Assembly (NCBI GenBank): GCA_018383815.1
Contig: JAHAWU010000017.1
Location: 1-39,871 of the forward strand
DNA from: Candidatus Jordarchaeia archaeon
GTDB taxonomy: Archaea; Asgardarchaeota; Jordiarchaeia; Jordiarchaeales; Jordiarchaeaceae
DNA: 39,871 bases
Direction of reading: 5' to 3'
The translations under genes and the position numbers were made by a program. Each line of letters starts with the position of its first letter. The stretch's first letter is position 1. Shown piece by piece: positions 30,252 to 39,227 of this stretch. The notes below the pieces were generated by a model. It worked only from the letters and a program-made list of their open reading frames with translations, was not told where the DNA came from and made no database searches.

Positions 30252-30619
30252 AAAGAGAAATCGAAACAATTGAGGAAAATTCTCTAGAACAAATTTTTTC
30301 TTCAAAAGGTCGCATAAAAATAGTCAAAGTCCTTGCCCGCGAGGAAGAACTAAACATATCCGAAATAGCAAAACGTGCAAATCTCAACTATTCTACCACC
30401 AACCAGCACCTAGACTTTCTAGAAAAAGCAGGGCTGGTTCAAGAGAAGATATTTGGAAGAATAAGGATATTTAGATTCAGAATAGAAAACATAAAAGCGC
30501 AAGCAATCAAGAATTTATTCGATATTTGGGAAGGCAACAAAACAATAGCAGAAGATTATAAAAGGAACTCAATAATTCACTCATACACGCCGAAAAAATC
30601 CACAGCATACATAGATTAA
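30248..30619 (+). CDS. ArsR-like winged-helix transcriptional regulator
   Basis: GRIKIVKVLAREEELNISEIAKRANLNYSTTNQHLDFLEKAGLVQEK; ATGA overlap with the upstream orc1/cdc6 gene. Confidence 0.85.
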   Translation: MKREIETIEENSLEQIFSSKGRIKIVKVLAREEELNISEIAKRANLNYSTTNQHLDFLEKAGLVQEKIFGRIRIFRFRIENIKAQAIKNLFDIWEGNKTIAEDYKRNSIIHSYTPKKSTAYID

Positions 30620-31310
30620 ATTAAAAATATATTCAAATAACGCGAAGTACTTCTCACATTTATGAGGCTTTATGAGAGAACGCATTCCTGAGATCTAGAA
30701 CTCGCATTGTATTTTACTCTGGATTAGACAAAATTAGTAATATCCCCCCTTTTAGAACCTCTTCGCTGAGCCCAGATACTTTTTCTACACGCGTGTGGGT
30801 GCTACACTCTTTTAAATTAACGGCTTCTCCTGCATTTACTCCTTAGGTGGGAAAATGCTTAGTTCAGCATGAGGCTTTCCCTAGAAGCTCATTCTTCACG
30901 TGACTAACCTGTTACCTGCTGATAGCACTTACCTCCTACGGAAGAAAAGCAACTTGGTAGCTGATATGGGCGCCAAACCCCGAACATATCACAAGCAGGG
31001 AGTAACTCTCAAGAGGAAAGGATGCAAAGCATAAGCGGACCCTGCATTCCAACTTCATAGACGAACGCAGTTACGGCTCAGAAGATCCCCCACGTTCAAC
31101 CACCAAAACCACCTTTTTGCTCTTCAAGAAGAGCTATTCTAAGTCCTCGCGGAAGAAGTAAGATTACACATGAAGCTGGAGCTTTTGCAAAGGATGCATG
31201 ACTGCAATTTTGAAGAGACTCTACCAACAGAAACATCTGAAAAGAAATAACCCTTATGGAAGCATGTAACACATGATTTTATTCCATCCACGGCCATTAA
31301 ATTGAATACT

Positions 31311-31318
31311 TTTATATT
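31311..31318 (+). promoter_or_regulatory. Putative TATA box for the RNase P RNA
   Basis: TTTATATT about 27 nt upstream of P1. Confidence 0.5.
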
Positions 31319-31340
31319 CCCCATTGATACCTTTTATACT

Positions 31341-31737
31341 GGGTGATGAGCAGAAGGACGGCTGCCGGTGCCTCATGGCGCTGAGGAAATCCATCCATCA
31401 TGTGGGACTCGAGCACTGTAAAGTGCAGGCTGAGAAGCCTGGCAATGGAGCAGAAATCCTGCGAATTAAGGACTGCAAACGATACACCCATCTGAAGGAT
31501 GACAATGATACGGCCTTTGAACATAAAAATTAAAACATTGGAATATGTTTAAAAGCAAACCGCTGAGGATTCAGATGGAATTGTTGAAACGGCCACCCTC
31601 GAGGATGCAAGTCCAAATAGGCTACCCATGATTCCCACAAGAGGTAGCGGGTAGGACGCTAAGCTGAATGCCGTCAAGAGATTAAATGGTAACATTTATC
31701 TTTTAACAGAAGATGGATTACTCTCTGCACATCACCC
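31341..31737 (+). ncRNA. rnpB: RNase P RNA (about 397 nt)
   Basis: P1 GGGTGATG-A-GCAG / CTGC-A-CATCACCC; P2 GACGGC/GCCGTC; P3 GGTGCC-TCAT-GGCGCT; CR-I GAGGAAATCC; two adjacent GNRA hairpins GCACT-GTAA-AGTGC and CAGGCT-GAGA-AGCCTG; GATGCAAGTCCAAATAGGCTACC...GGTAGCGGGTAGG; GCTGAATGCCGTC; CR-V ACAGAAGATGGATTA. Confidence 0.93.
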
Positions 31738-32105
31738 CCAAACTCCATTGTTTCCTCATCCTGCTGTAAAGAGGATCTTTATGGTTTGTCCAAGCGTTTT
31801 AGCGTTTCAACTTTTTAATAAATAAGCCCAGTACATCTACAAATCTGATTCTCACAAAAGTTTTCTTTAATACCTACAATGATTGTACGGTTGCTTTTCA
31901 ACTCTTCACTTGCTGTAAATGTTCAAGCAGAACCAATATGGAATGAGTTCTCCGCAAACTCGCCAGAAAATATTTATGAATAGGTTGAAGGTAACTGTTC
32001 GGAATAGTGTTTTATTCATTATAATCGATGGTTATAAAATATCTTAGATACCAATCCATCCTGTCGGTCCAACTTGCACTAGAACGTTTTGCGCCCAGTA
32101 TTTGT

Positions 32106-32732
32106 TTAGAAAAGATACTGATTTTGAATTTTTATTATCTCTGTACTGTCTACCGCTCTAGAATACTTTTCTAAGAGTTCTTCATTAAGTCTAATGAAGT
32201 TCAGGCCCCATTTAAAGAGGCTAAGGATTTCTTTTGCCTCTTCTTTGTGATTAGTTATGTAAAGCGCAGCTGCGAAGGCCTCCGCACTACTTAATTTTGT
32301 TGGCTTGCCATAGTTTATCGGGTTAGCTGCTACCAAATAGGGCAAAGCCCGTTTTACTCCCTTTATCCTATCAAAAACCCCTTCGATCAATTTCCATGAG
32401 CAGTCTATGACGGTAAGTCCCCCCTTAACTATGTATTTATCATCTTGTGGTGATATTGCCTTTAAAGCGAAGGGGTCAAGTATTAAACTACCTCTAGGTA
32501 TCTCGGCCAAACGACTTATCAGCCTTACTTTATTGAATCTAGCTAATTTTAAGCCAGTGCATAAATGTGGTGCGCATTGTTTAGCATTGTACAAATACAA
32601 TTTCATTTTTACCCACTGGTTCATCGAAATTTTTAGATTTATTTTATTAAAATAACTCGACAACTTAATTATTTTAACTGTAACATAATTGTTTTTCTTG
32701 GAAATCAATAATAACCCGTCATTGATTAGCAT
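32106..32732 (-). CDS. tsr3: Tsr3/DUF367 family: rRNA aminocarboxypropyltransferase; start probably internal
   Basis: CAPHLCTGLKLARF, GSLILDPFALKAISPQD, LTVIDCSWKL, LPYLVAANPINYGKPTKLSSAEAFAAALYI. Confidence 0.93.
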   Translation of the reverse strand: MLINDGLLLISKKNNYVTVKIIKLSSYFNKINLKISMNQWVKMKLYLYNAKQCAPHLCTGLKLARFNKVRLISRLAEIPRGSLILDPFALKAISPQDDKYIVKGGLTVIDCSWKLIEGVFDRIKGVKRALPYLVAANPINYGKPTKLSSAEAFAAALYITNHKEEAKEILSLFKWGLNFIRLNEELLEKYSRAVDSTEIIKIQNQYLF

Positions 32733-32783
32733 TTTGGTTTAGTTGCTTTTGCATTAAATATAAGTACCTTAATGTAATAATAA

Positions 32784-33059
32784 TTGTTAACTGAAAATTA
32801 TACGCGTGGTGATGCTATTTTGCCTATAGCTTTTGTTTTAATCAACACGGAACCCGCTAATGAGGAGAAGGTTCTTAAAGCAGTTTCTAAAATTGAGGGC
32901 ATAGAGGAAGCGTATATCCTATATGGGGTATATGACATTCTAGCGAAAATTAAAACCGAATCTATGGAAAATTTGAAACAAACAATTATATGGCAGATTC
33001 GAAAAATCGAAGGCGTTGTTTCAACCCTCACACTTATTGTGGCTGAGGAAGGAGACTAA
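32784..33059 (+). CDS. Stand-alone Lrp/AsnC effector (RAM) domain protein; true start probably near 32820
   Basis: AFVLINTEPANEEKVLKAVSKIEGIEEAYILYGVYDILAKIKTESMENLKQTIIWQIRKIEGVVSTLTLIV. Confidence 0.88.
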   Translation: MLTENYTRGDAILPIAFVLINTEPANEEKVLKAVSKIEGIEEAYILYGVYDILAKIKTESMENLKQTIIWQIRKIEGVVSTLTLIVAEEGD

Positions 33060-33268
33060 ACACTGATTACCGCTTTTTTCATTTATTACCCGCGCCTATC
33101 TAATGTAGGAATAATCGTTTACCATTATTCTTTTTATTATTAAACTAGTTTCTAAAATTCTAATAAGAAAAACTCTATTTACTCTTATTAACAAAACAAC
33201 CTTCTAATATCGCTTTTAATCTATGGAAAATTTATAAATTGTAGGGCTATTTTATAGCAAGAGAAAAA

Positions 33269-33529
33269 ATGGACAATTCAAAAATATGTGAAATTTGTGA
33301 AGAAGATGTGATAGTATCAGAATGCTACTTGTGTAAAAGGCGGGTTTGTGCGAACTGCCTATCACAAAGTATTTGTGTTATCTGTAATGACACCTTATGT
33401 ACCAATTGCAGAAAACAGTTATCCGATAGAGCGTGTAATATCTGTGGTTCATTGGTTTGCGAGGATTGCAGTGTTAAAATAAATGAAGAAATTATTTGTT
33501 TAAATTGTAACCCTAAGAGGCGTTTCTAG
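33269..33529 (+). CDS. Cys-rich zinc-knuckle / B-box-like protein with eight CxxC pairs
   Basis: CEIC, CYLC, CANC, CVIC, CTNC, CNIC, CEDC, CLNC in 86 aa. Confidence 0.8.
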   Translation: MDNSKICEICEEDVIVSECYLCKRRVCANCLSQSICVICNDTLCTNCRKQLSDRACNICGSLVCEDCSVKINEEIICLNCNPKRRF

Positions 33530-34852
33530 GTGACTTTTCTCCACATAGGATTTGATGACACTGATTCCCCTTTAGGTGGTTGTACCACCTATTTATGCGC
33601 AAAAATAGTAGAGAAGCTTTCATCCTTAAATGTGACCTTCATTGATTACCCGCTGCTAATACGCTTAAATCCTAATGTACCATTCCGTACTAGGGGAAAT
33701 GCTGCATTGTGTTTAAGAATAAAAATCAAGGAGGATTTGGAAGAAGCAGTTAAGCAGATTGTTCTTGAAGAAATAAAAAGAGGAGCGAATTTATCATTCA
33801 GAAATACTAATCCGGGTATAGTTTTTTATGAAGGAGAAAAAATACCTCCTACATTGAAGAAACTCTCAATAAAGACTATGCAGGATATTGTAACAGTTAA
33901 AGAAGCCCTAAAAACTGCTGAAGCCATAGGAGCTGAAATCCACACCTTAAAAAGTACAAGGGGTATCATTGGTGCATTAGCCGCAATAGGCTCACTCCTT
34001 GAAAACGACCACACTTATGAATTAATAACCTATAGAATCCCCCAAAATTATGGAAAACCACGAAAATTGGACTTTGCCTCTATTAAAAATATGAACTCAA
34101 TAACATCCCCAAACACCTTTTGTAATATTGACGATGGACGCGTACTTATCACACCCCACGGTCCTGATCCCATACTTTATGGCATCAGAGGAGAAACTGC
34201 AGAAATCGTTTATGCAGCGTACAATATGGTTATTCCTCTCGAACCCATCGAGCGATGGGTAATTTTCAGGTCGAATCAGGGCACAGATATGCATTTACGG
34301 CTCATACAGAATATTTCCCAAATCAGACCCTACTTATCTGTAATACTAAATGGTGAAGTTTCTGGAAAACCAAAAACAATCCCCGGAGGACACGTAATTG
34401 TCCAGATAAAGGACTCATCTGGAAAAATCGACTGCGCTGCCTATGAACCTACGGGGCCATTCCGAGAAGTAATAAAACACCTAATCCCCGGAGATCAGGT
34501 GCGTGTATATGGTGGGGTGCGCCCCGCTTCCTCTTTTCATCCACTCACAATTAATTTGGAAAAAATTGAAATTCTCAAACTGGCGCCATTACTCATTAAA
34601 TCTAATCCAAAATGTACCAAGTGCGGAAAGAGTATGACCTCCATGGGCAAAAATAAAGGCTTCAAATGCAAGAAATGCGGATTAAAATCAAGTATTTTCG
34701 AAAAATCCACTTTAGAGGTCCCCAGACCTCTTTCCGAAAAACTTTATCTACCTCCACCCCGAGCTCACCGTCACTTGACCCGCCCTAAAGAACGCATTGG
34801 CAAAGCATCAAAAAAACCAGAAACTATGTTTATACCTTGGCACTATCCATGA
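33530..34852 (+). CDS. tiaS: tRNA(Ile2) 2-agmatinylcytidine synthetase TiaS
   Basis: HIGFDDTDSPLGGCTTYL, RLNPNVPFRTRGNAA, OB-fold region, zinc ribbon CTKCGKSMTSMGKNKGFKCKKCG; GTG start. Confidence 0.95.
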   Translation: MTFLHIGFDDTDSPLGGCTTYLCAKIVEKLSSLNVTFIDYPLLIRLNPNVPFRTRGNAALCLRIKIKEDLEEAVKQIVLEEIKRGANLSFRNTNPGIVFYEGEKIPPTLKKLSIKTMQDIVTVKEALKTAEAIGAEIHTLKSTRGIIGALAAIGSLLENDHTYELITYRIPQNYGKPRKLDFASIKNMNSITSPNTFCNIDDGRVLITPHGPDPILYGIRGETAEIVYAAYNMVIPLEPIERWVIFRSNQGTDMHLRLIQNISQIRPYLSVILNGEVSGKPKTIPGGHVIVQIKDSSGKIDCAAYEPTGPFREVIKHLIPGDQVRVYGGVRPASSFHPLTINLEKIEILKLAPLLIKSNPKCTKCGKSMTSMGKNKGFKCKKCGLKSSIFEKSTLEVPRPLSEKLYLPPPRAHRHLTRPKERIGKASKKPETMFIPWHYP

Positions 34853-34864
34853 AAACTTTTTTAT

Positions 34865-35797
34865 TCATAGTTCCCTTAGTTTTTGTTTAGCAGCAGCGAC
34901 TAAAATCGGAAAGGCCACAGTGACATCTGCTATTAAATCCACGCTTTTCGCGTTACTTTTCAACTTGCCCCACGAACGTGCTTCATCTAAAGTTGCTCCG
35001 CTTAACCCCCCCGACTCTGGTCTGTCAAGAGTAATTTGGATAGCGTAATCAAATCCTTTACCCGTAATAAGCATAGTCTGCAGAATGTGGTTTTTAGGGA
35101 CACCGCCACCCAAAATTATGGCGCCGCTTTTTTTACTTTCATAAGCTAAGTTTATGATTTGATGCAGATCCTCAAGTATGTTTATTTTTAAGGGATTTAA
35201 TTGAGAAAAAAGCCACGCTTGAAGCCCAAGAATAGAATCAGTTATAGCCGGGCAAAATATTGGAACACCCTTATCTGCGGCTACTTTAACAAAGGATTTC
35301 TTATCCTTCAGCCTCTTCCCAATTTCCTTTATAAGTTCATATACCGCAATACCCTCTCTCCTTTTTTCAACATCTATATCTCTAAAGATCTGTTGTATCT
35401 TTTCTTCAAATTTCATGAATGCCGCATCAGAAACATATACATCATAAATTCGATTAATCCCTCGCCTTCTAAGATTGGTGTCATCTCCTTCGATGCCCTT
35501 TTGATGTTGCCCGCCAAAAGCCTCAATTAAGTCATGAGTTATATTTGCTCCTGTACTAACAATAACATCTACAAAATCTTCCTGAATCAGGTCTGCAAAT
35601 ATCTGTCCTAATCCTGCGGGCACCAGAGCGCCTGCAAGCCCCAAGAATACTGTGGTGTCGGGGTCGCTTACCATTTCGACGAATATGTCCAAAGCTCTAG
35701 CCAAGCGCCCCGCACAAAAAACTCCTGCTGCGTCCATCTCTTTAACAAGATCCAAGACACTCATATTTTCGTCTATTTTCATGCGTTCAACTTTCAC
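34865..35797 (-). CDS. dys: Deoxyhypusine synthase
   Basis: VDVIVSTGANITHDLIEAFGG, ILGGGVPKNHILQ, GLSGATLDEARSWGKL with the catalytic Lys. Confidence 0.96.
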   Translation of the reverse strand: MKVERMKIDENMSVLDLVKEMDAAGVFCAGRLARALDIFVEMVSDPDTTVFLGLAGALVPAGLGQIFADLIQEDFVDVIVSTGANITHDLIEAFGGQHQKGIEGDDTNLRRRGINRIYDVYVSDAAFMKFEEKIQQIFRDIDVEKRREGIAVYELIKEIGKRLKDKKSFVKVAADKGVPIFCPAITDSILGLQAWLFSQLNPLKINILEDLHQIINLAYESKKSGAIILGGGVPKNHILQTMLITGKGFDYAIQITLDRPESGGLSGATLDEARSWGKLKSNAKSVDLIADVTVAFPILVAAAKQKLREL

Positions 35798-35906
35798 TTC
35801 ATATACCCCGAACTAAATTGACTCCAACATCGCCATTTTGTTTTTTCGATAATGCACTTCAAATTTAATCCTAATAACTTCGATATGTCTTGTATTTTAT
35901 TAGGGG

Positions 35907-37265
35907 TTAAGATGTTAGGCTTTGCTCACTACGTTTTTCATCCACTTTAATTACGTCCAACTGTAAACATTTTGCTTCTGTATTCAGTATAGAAGATACG
36001 CTTGGTTTCGTGCGTCCCTCGTCACCCGAAATTAGCTCTTTAATGTATAATCCTCCTTGGCCTTCAATAATCAGCTCCAACCTATTTGAATCCAGTATTT
36101 TGTAGTCTACTCTGTAAACTTTTTTTGCTCTAACCAGGTTTGCCCTACGATGTGTAACTCTCTTTGGTGTTTGTTGATGTATGATTTCTCCTGTAAGTTT
36201 AGTCTTTAATAGTTCTAGCTTTTCTAATGGTACCTGATCCTTTAGTTCTACCAATGCACAGTAGGTTTTGGTAGAGATTTGAGACATCGCCTTAATATTT
36301 CTAACTTCATCCTTATTTGAGAAACTGAGATCCATTACCTTTACTTTTCCTTCAGAGTAGGTATTGATTATATTTTCCAATTCTTTTAGATCTATATTTC
36401 GCTTTTTGGGGTTTTTAATTTCTAAGACAAACCGACGCCCACTTCCCAACATTCTGGCGTCAATATCCTCTCTACCTGCTCCATGAAATTTTGATTCCTC
36501 CCCTCCAGTGATTTCAAGTACTGGTTTAGCAATTATTTCTTCCACCGATTCTTGATACATTTTACCCGTGCCCCCGCATCTTTCACATCCTTTTCCACGA
36601 CATTGCCGGCATGGCCATTTGGTTTGAGGGATACCTCTCTTAAGTTTCAAGTATCTCCCCGAAATATAAAGAGGATTAACCTCAATTGATATTGAAAAGT
36701 CTTCTAAATCCAAAACTACTAGTATATCTGGCCTATTAAACTCAGCCTTTTTACCAGTAATTATTGTCAACATCTTACCAATCTCGCGATTTATTTCCGC
36801 CTTTAAGGCCTCACCAGTGCTAATTCCAAAAGTCGCCCTCAAAGCATCCTCCTTTTCAGAAATTCGAGGCGGAACCTTTGATCCTATAAGGAAGTTGTTA
36901 AACTCATACTTACCTAACTCTGTAGCAATTTTCCTTGCGATTTCCTCCTTTTTGGAAAAAATATTTTCACAAATTTCACATTTTCCCTCTATTCTAAGTT
37001 CCAAGCCCATTGATTGAAGAATGCCTAATGCGGGAGCAAAAAACCCGTTAACGGCTATAGTTCTTAATAAATTCTCCCCCCTAACTTTATCCCTCGTGAA
37101 AAATTCATGACCCATTAGCGCTAGAACCGTCTTTATCGAACGCCCCCTCTCTTCATTACTAAGTCCTGTTCCCAATAAAGCAAATTGTCTTCCCAAGCAG
37201 TTATCGCATAGCTTATACGCTTTCAAAATTTCCATAGCCTGGTCAATCAGTTCCATTGTTACCAT
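35907..37265 (-). CDS. pus10: tRNA pseudouridine(54/55) synthase Pus10
   Basis: CDNCLGRQFALLG, GAGREDIDARMLGSGRRFVLEI, YIKELISGDEGRTKPSVSSIL. Confidence 0.96.
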   Translation of the reverse strand: MVTMELIDQAMEILKAYKLCDNCLGRQFALLGTGLSNEERGRSIKTVLALMGHEFFTRDKVRGENLLRTIAVNGFFAPALGILQSMGLELRIEGKCEICENIFSKKEEIARKIATELGKYEFNNFLIGSKVPPRISEKEDALRATFGISTGEALKAEINREIGKMLTIITGKKAEFNRPDILVVLDLEDFSISIEVNPLYISGRYLKLKRGIPQTKWPCRQCRGKGCERCGGTGKMYQESVEEIIAKPVLEITGGEESKFHGAGREDIDARMLGSGRRFVLEIKNPKKRNIDLKELENIINTYSEGKVKVMDLSFSNKDEVRNIKAMSQISTKTYCALVELKDQVPLEKLELLKTKLTGEIIHQQTPKRVTHRRANLVRAKKVYRVDYKILDSNRLELIIEGQGGLYIKELISGDEGRTKPSVSSILNTEAKCLQLDVIKVDEKRSEQSLTS

Positions 37266-37848
37266 TACCCCACAAATTGTCTAACCAGTTTTGTACCATA
37301 ATGATGAAATTATCAACTGGACTATTACCACTAAAAAATACTTCCATATATCCTTGCTCAACTAGTTTATTCCTCATAAAATCAGGAAACGGATATTCAA
37401 GTGGCACAATACAATTTATACTAGCTTTAGTAACTATCTCTTCGATATTTCTTCCCTTTAAATTTGGGAAGATTACCTGTTCCGCATCGATATTTCTAAG
37501 CCTGTCAACTAAATCAGCATCATCTTCGAAGATATAAGCTCCTCGCTTCGATAAAACCTTTTTATTATTTAGTTCCTTTACTTCACCCAGTACCTTCATT
37601 AACAGAATAGAAGTAGATCTTATGTCTGGTCCTAAATATCTTAACTCACTGCCTACTAACTTGATAGTGTAATTTTTATCTTTAATTATAATATATAGAA
37701 CTGTATCTTTTCTGATTCCATTAGAAAGAAAAAAGGCAGTTCTTATACATGCTCCAAGCCTTGAAATAGTGTTATCCACAAATCCCAAATCAAGTTTTCT
37801 TTTGTTAATTGTAGAAATACTATTTAATACGACGCTAAAAATTCTCAT
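37243..37848 (-). CDS. trmY: tRNA pseudouridine(54) N1-methyltransferase TrmY; start set at MRIFSVV by ATGA overlap with srp54
   Basis: LGACIRTAFFLSNGIRKDTVLYIII, GSELRYLGPDIRSTSILLMKVL; adjacency to pus10. Confidence 0.88.
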   Translation of the reverse strand: MRIFSVVLNSISTINKRKLDLGFVDNTISRLGACIRTAFFLSNGIRKDTVLYIIIKDKNYTIKLVGSELRYLGPDIRSTSILLMKVLGEVKELNNKKVLSKRGAYIFEDDADLVDRLRNIDAEQVIFPNLKGRNIEEIVTKASINCIVPLEYPFPDFMRNKLVEQGYMEVFFSGNSPVDNFIIMVQNWLDNLWGNGNNGTD

Positions 37849-39227
37849 GCTAATTTTCCTTTCCACTTCTTTATCTGTTCTGGCGATATACCTTGAGGTA
37901 TCTGCATTCCATGTTTCCCTCTTAACCTCTGCTTTCCCATCATCTTTGCTACTTTTTTAGCTGCAAAATACTGGTCGATTAATTCCTTGACCTCTTTCGG
38001 TTGCGTTCCAGATCCCCTAGCAATTCGAATTATCCTAGAACGGTCGATTAGCTTAGGATTAACCAGTTCCTCCCTAGTCATTGATTGCATCATCACCTTC
38101 CAGTACTTCATTTTATCATCAGCAACATCCTTTAAATCATTTGGAAATTTGGCGCCAACTCCTAACAGTTCCAAAACTTTACTTACGGGCCCCATTTTCT
38201 TAAGTTGTTCCATAGCATTGTAGAAATCTTTTAAAGTAAACCTTCCGCTCAAAAACGCCATTGCTGTCTCCTTATCTGGCGTTAATTCCGCCTCTCTAAC
38301 TTTGTCTAGAAGACTTTGCAAATCGCCCATTCCTAATAGGCGTCCCACAAAGCCGGTTGGGTTAAAACTCTCAATGTCTTCGATCTTTTCACCATTGCCT
38401 ATGAATTTGATTGGAGCTCCCGTAGCTGCTACTGCCGAAAGAGCGCCGCCCCCACGAGCCGAGCCATCCAACTTGGTGACAATTATAGACCCAATGTTTG
38501 TAGCTTCCTTAAAAGCTCGGGCTTGAACAGATGCTTGTTGCCCGAGGGTTCCATCGACTACCAATATTATCTCCTGAGGGTTAATGGCCTTTGCTATGTC
38601 GCGCATTTCCTTCATTAGCCCCTTTTCCTCCTTATGTCTTCCCGAAGTATCAACGATAATCGCTTCACATCCCTCTTTCTGTAGCACCTCTATTCCTTTC
38701 TTAGCTACAGAGACACTACTCTTACTATTTGGGTCTCCGTAAAATTTTACACCCAATTCACTAACTAACTGATAGAGTTGTTCATATGCACCGGCACGGA
38801 ATGTGTCAGCGCAAACTACCCCTGTTTTTAAGCCTCTTTTAGTGAGGTACCTTGCGAGTTTAGCAACTGTGGTTGTTTTACCAGAACCTTGAATCCCTAC
38901 GAGCATGATAATATTTGCTTTTCCTGGTGTTATCTCAAGAGGATACGCTTTTTTACCGAGAATATTTGTTAACTCGTCATAAACTATTTTCACAATATGC
39001 TCTCTTCTACTTATGCCTGGAGGTAATGTCTCGTCAAGAGCTCTTTCCTTAATCCTTTCACTTAGCTCAAAAACTAGTTCCACATTTACATCAGACATTA
39101 GCAACGCTCTCTGAAGCTCTTTAACTAATTCCTCGACAGCTTCTCTATCTGCCACATTTGAACGTATAATCTTATTTATCGCGTTCCTAAGACCTTCGCC
39201 CAATTTCTCTAAGACCATTATATTCAC
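37845..39227 (-). CDS. srp54: Signal recognition particle protein SRP54
   Basis: GIQGSGKTTTVAKLARYL, DTFRAGAYEQL, DTSGRHKEE, TKLDGSARGGGALS, M-domain with GMQIPQGISPEQIKKWK. Confidence 0.97.
   Translation of the reverse strand: MNIMVLEKLGEGLRNAINKIIRSNVADREAVEELVKELQRALLMSDVNVELVFELSERIKERALDETLPPGISRREHIVKIVYDELTNILGKKAYPLEITPGKANIIMLVGIQGSGKTTTVAKLARYLTKRGLKTGVVCADTFRAGAYEQLYQLVSELGVKFYGDPNSKSSVSVAKKGIEVLQKEGCEAIIVDTSGRHKEEKGLMKEMRDIAKAINPQEIILVVDGTLGQQASVQARAFKEATNIGSIIVTKLDGSARGGGALSAVAATGAPIKFIGNGEKIEDIESFNPTGFVGRLLGMGDLQSLLDKVREAELTPDKETAMAFLSGRFTLKDFYNAMEQLKKMGPVSKVLELLGVGAKFPNDLKDVADDKMKYWKVMMQSMTREELVNPKLIDRSRIIRIARGSGTQPKEVKELIDQYFAAKKVAKMMGKQRLRGKHGMQIPQGISPEQIKKWKGKLA

Noticed and set aside
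31324-31533. 69-aa forward ORF and 70-aa reverse ORF (31312-31524)
   Set aside because: Both lie largely within the RNase P RNA; their openness is incidental.
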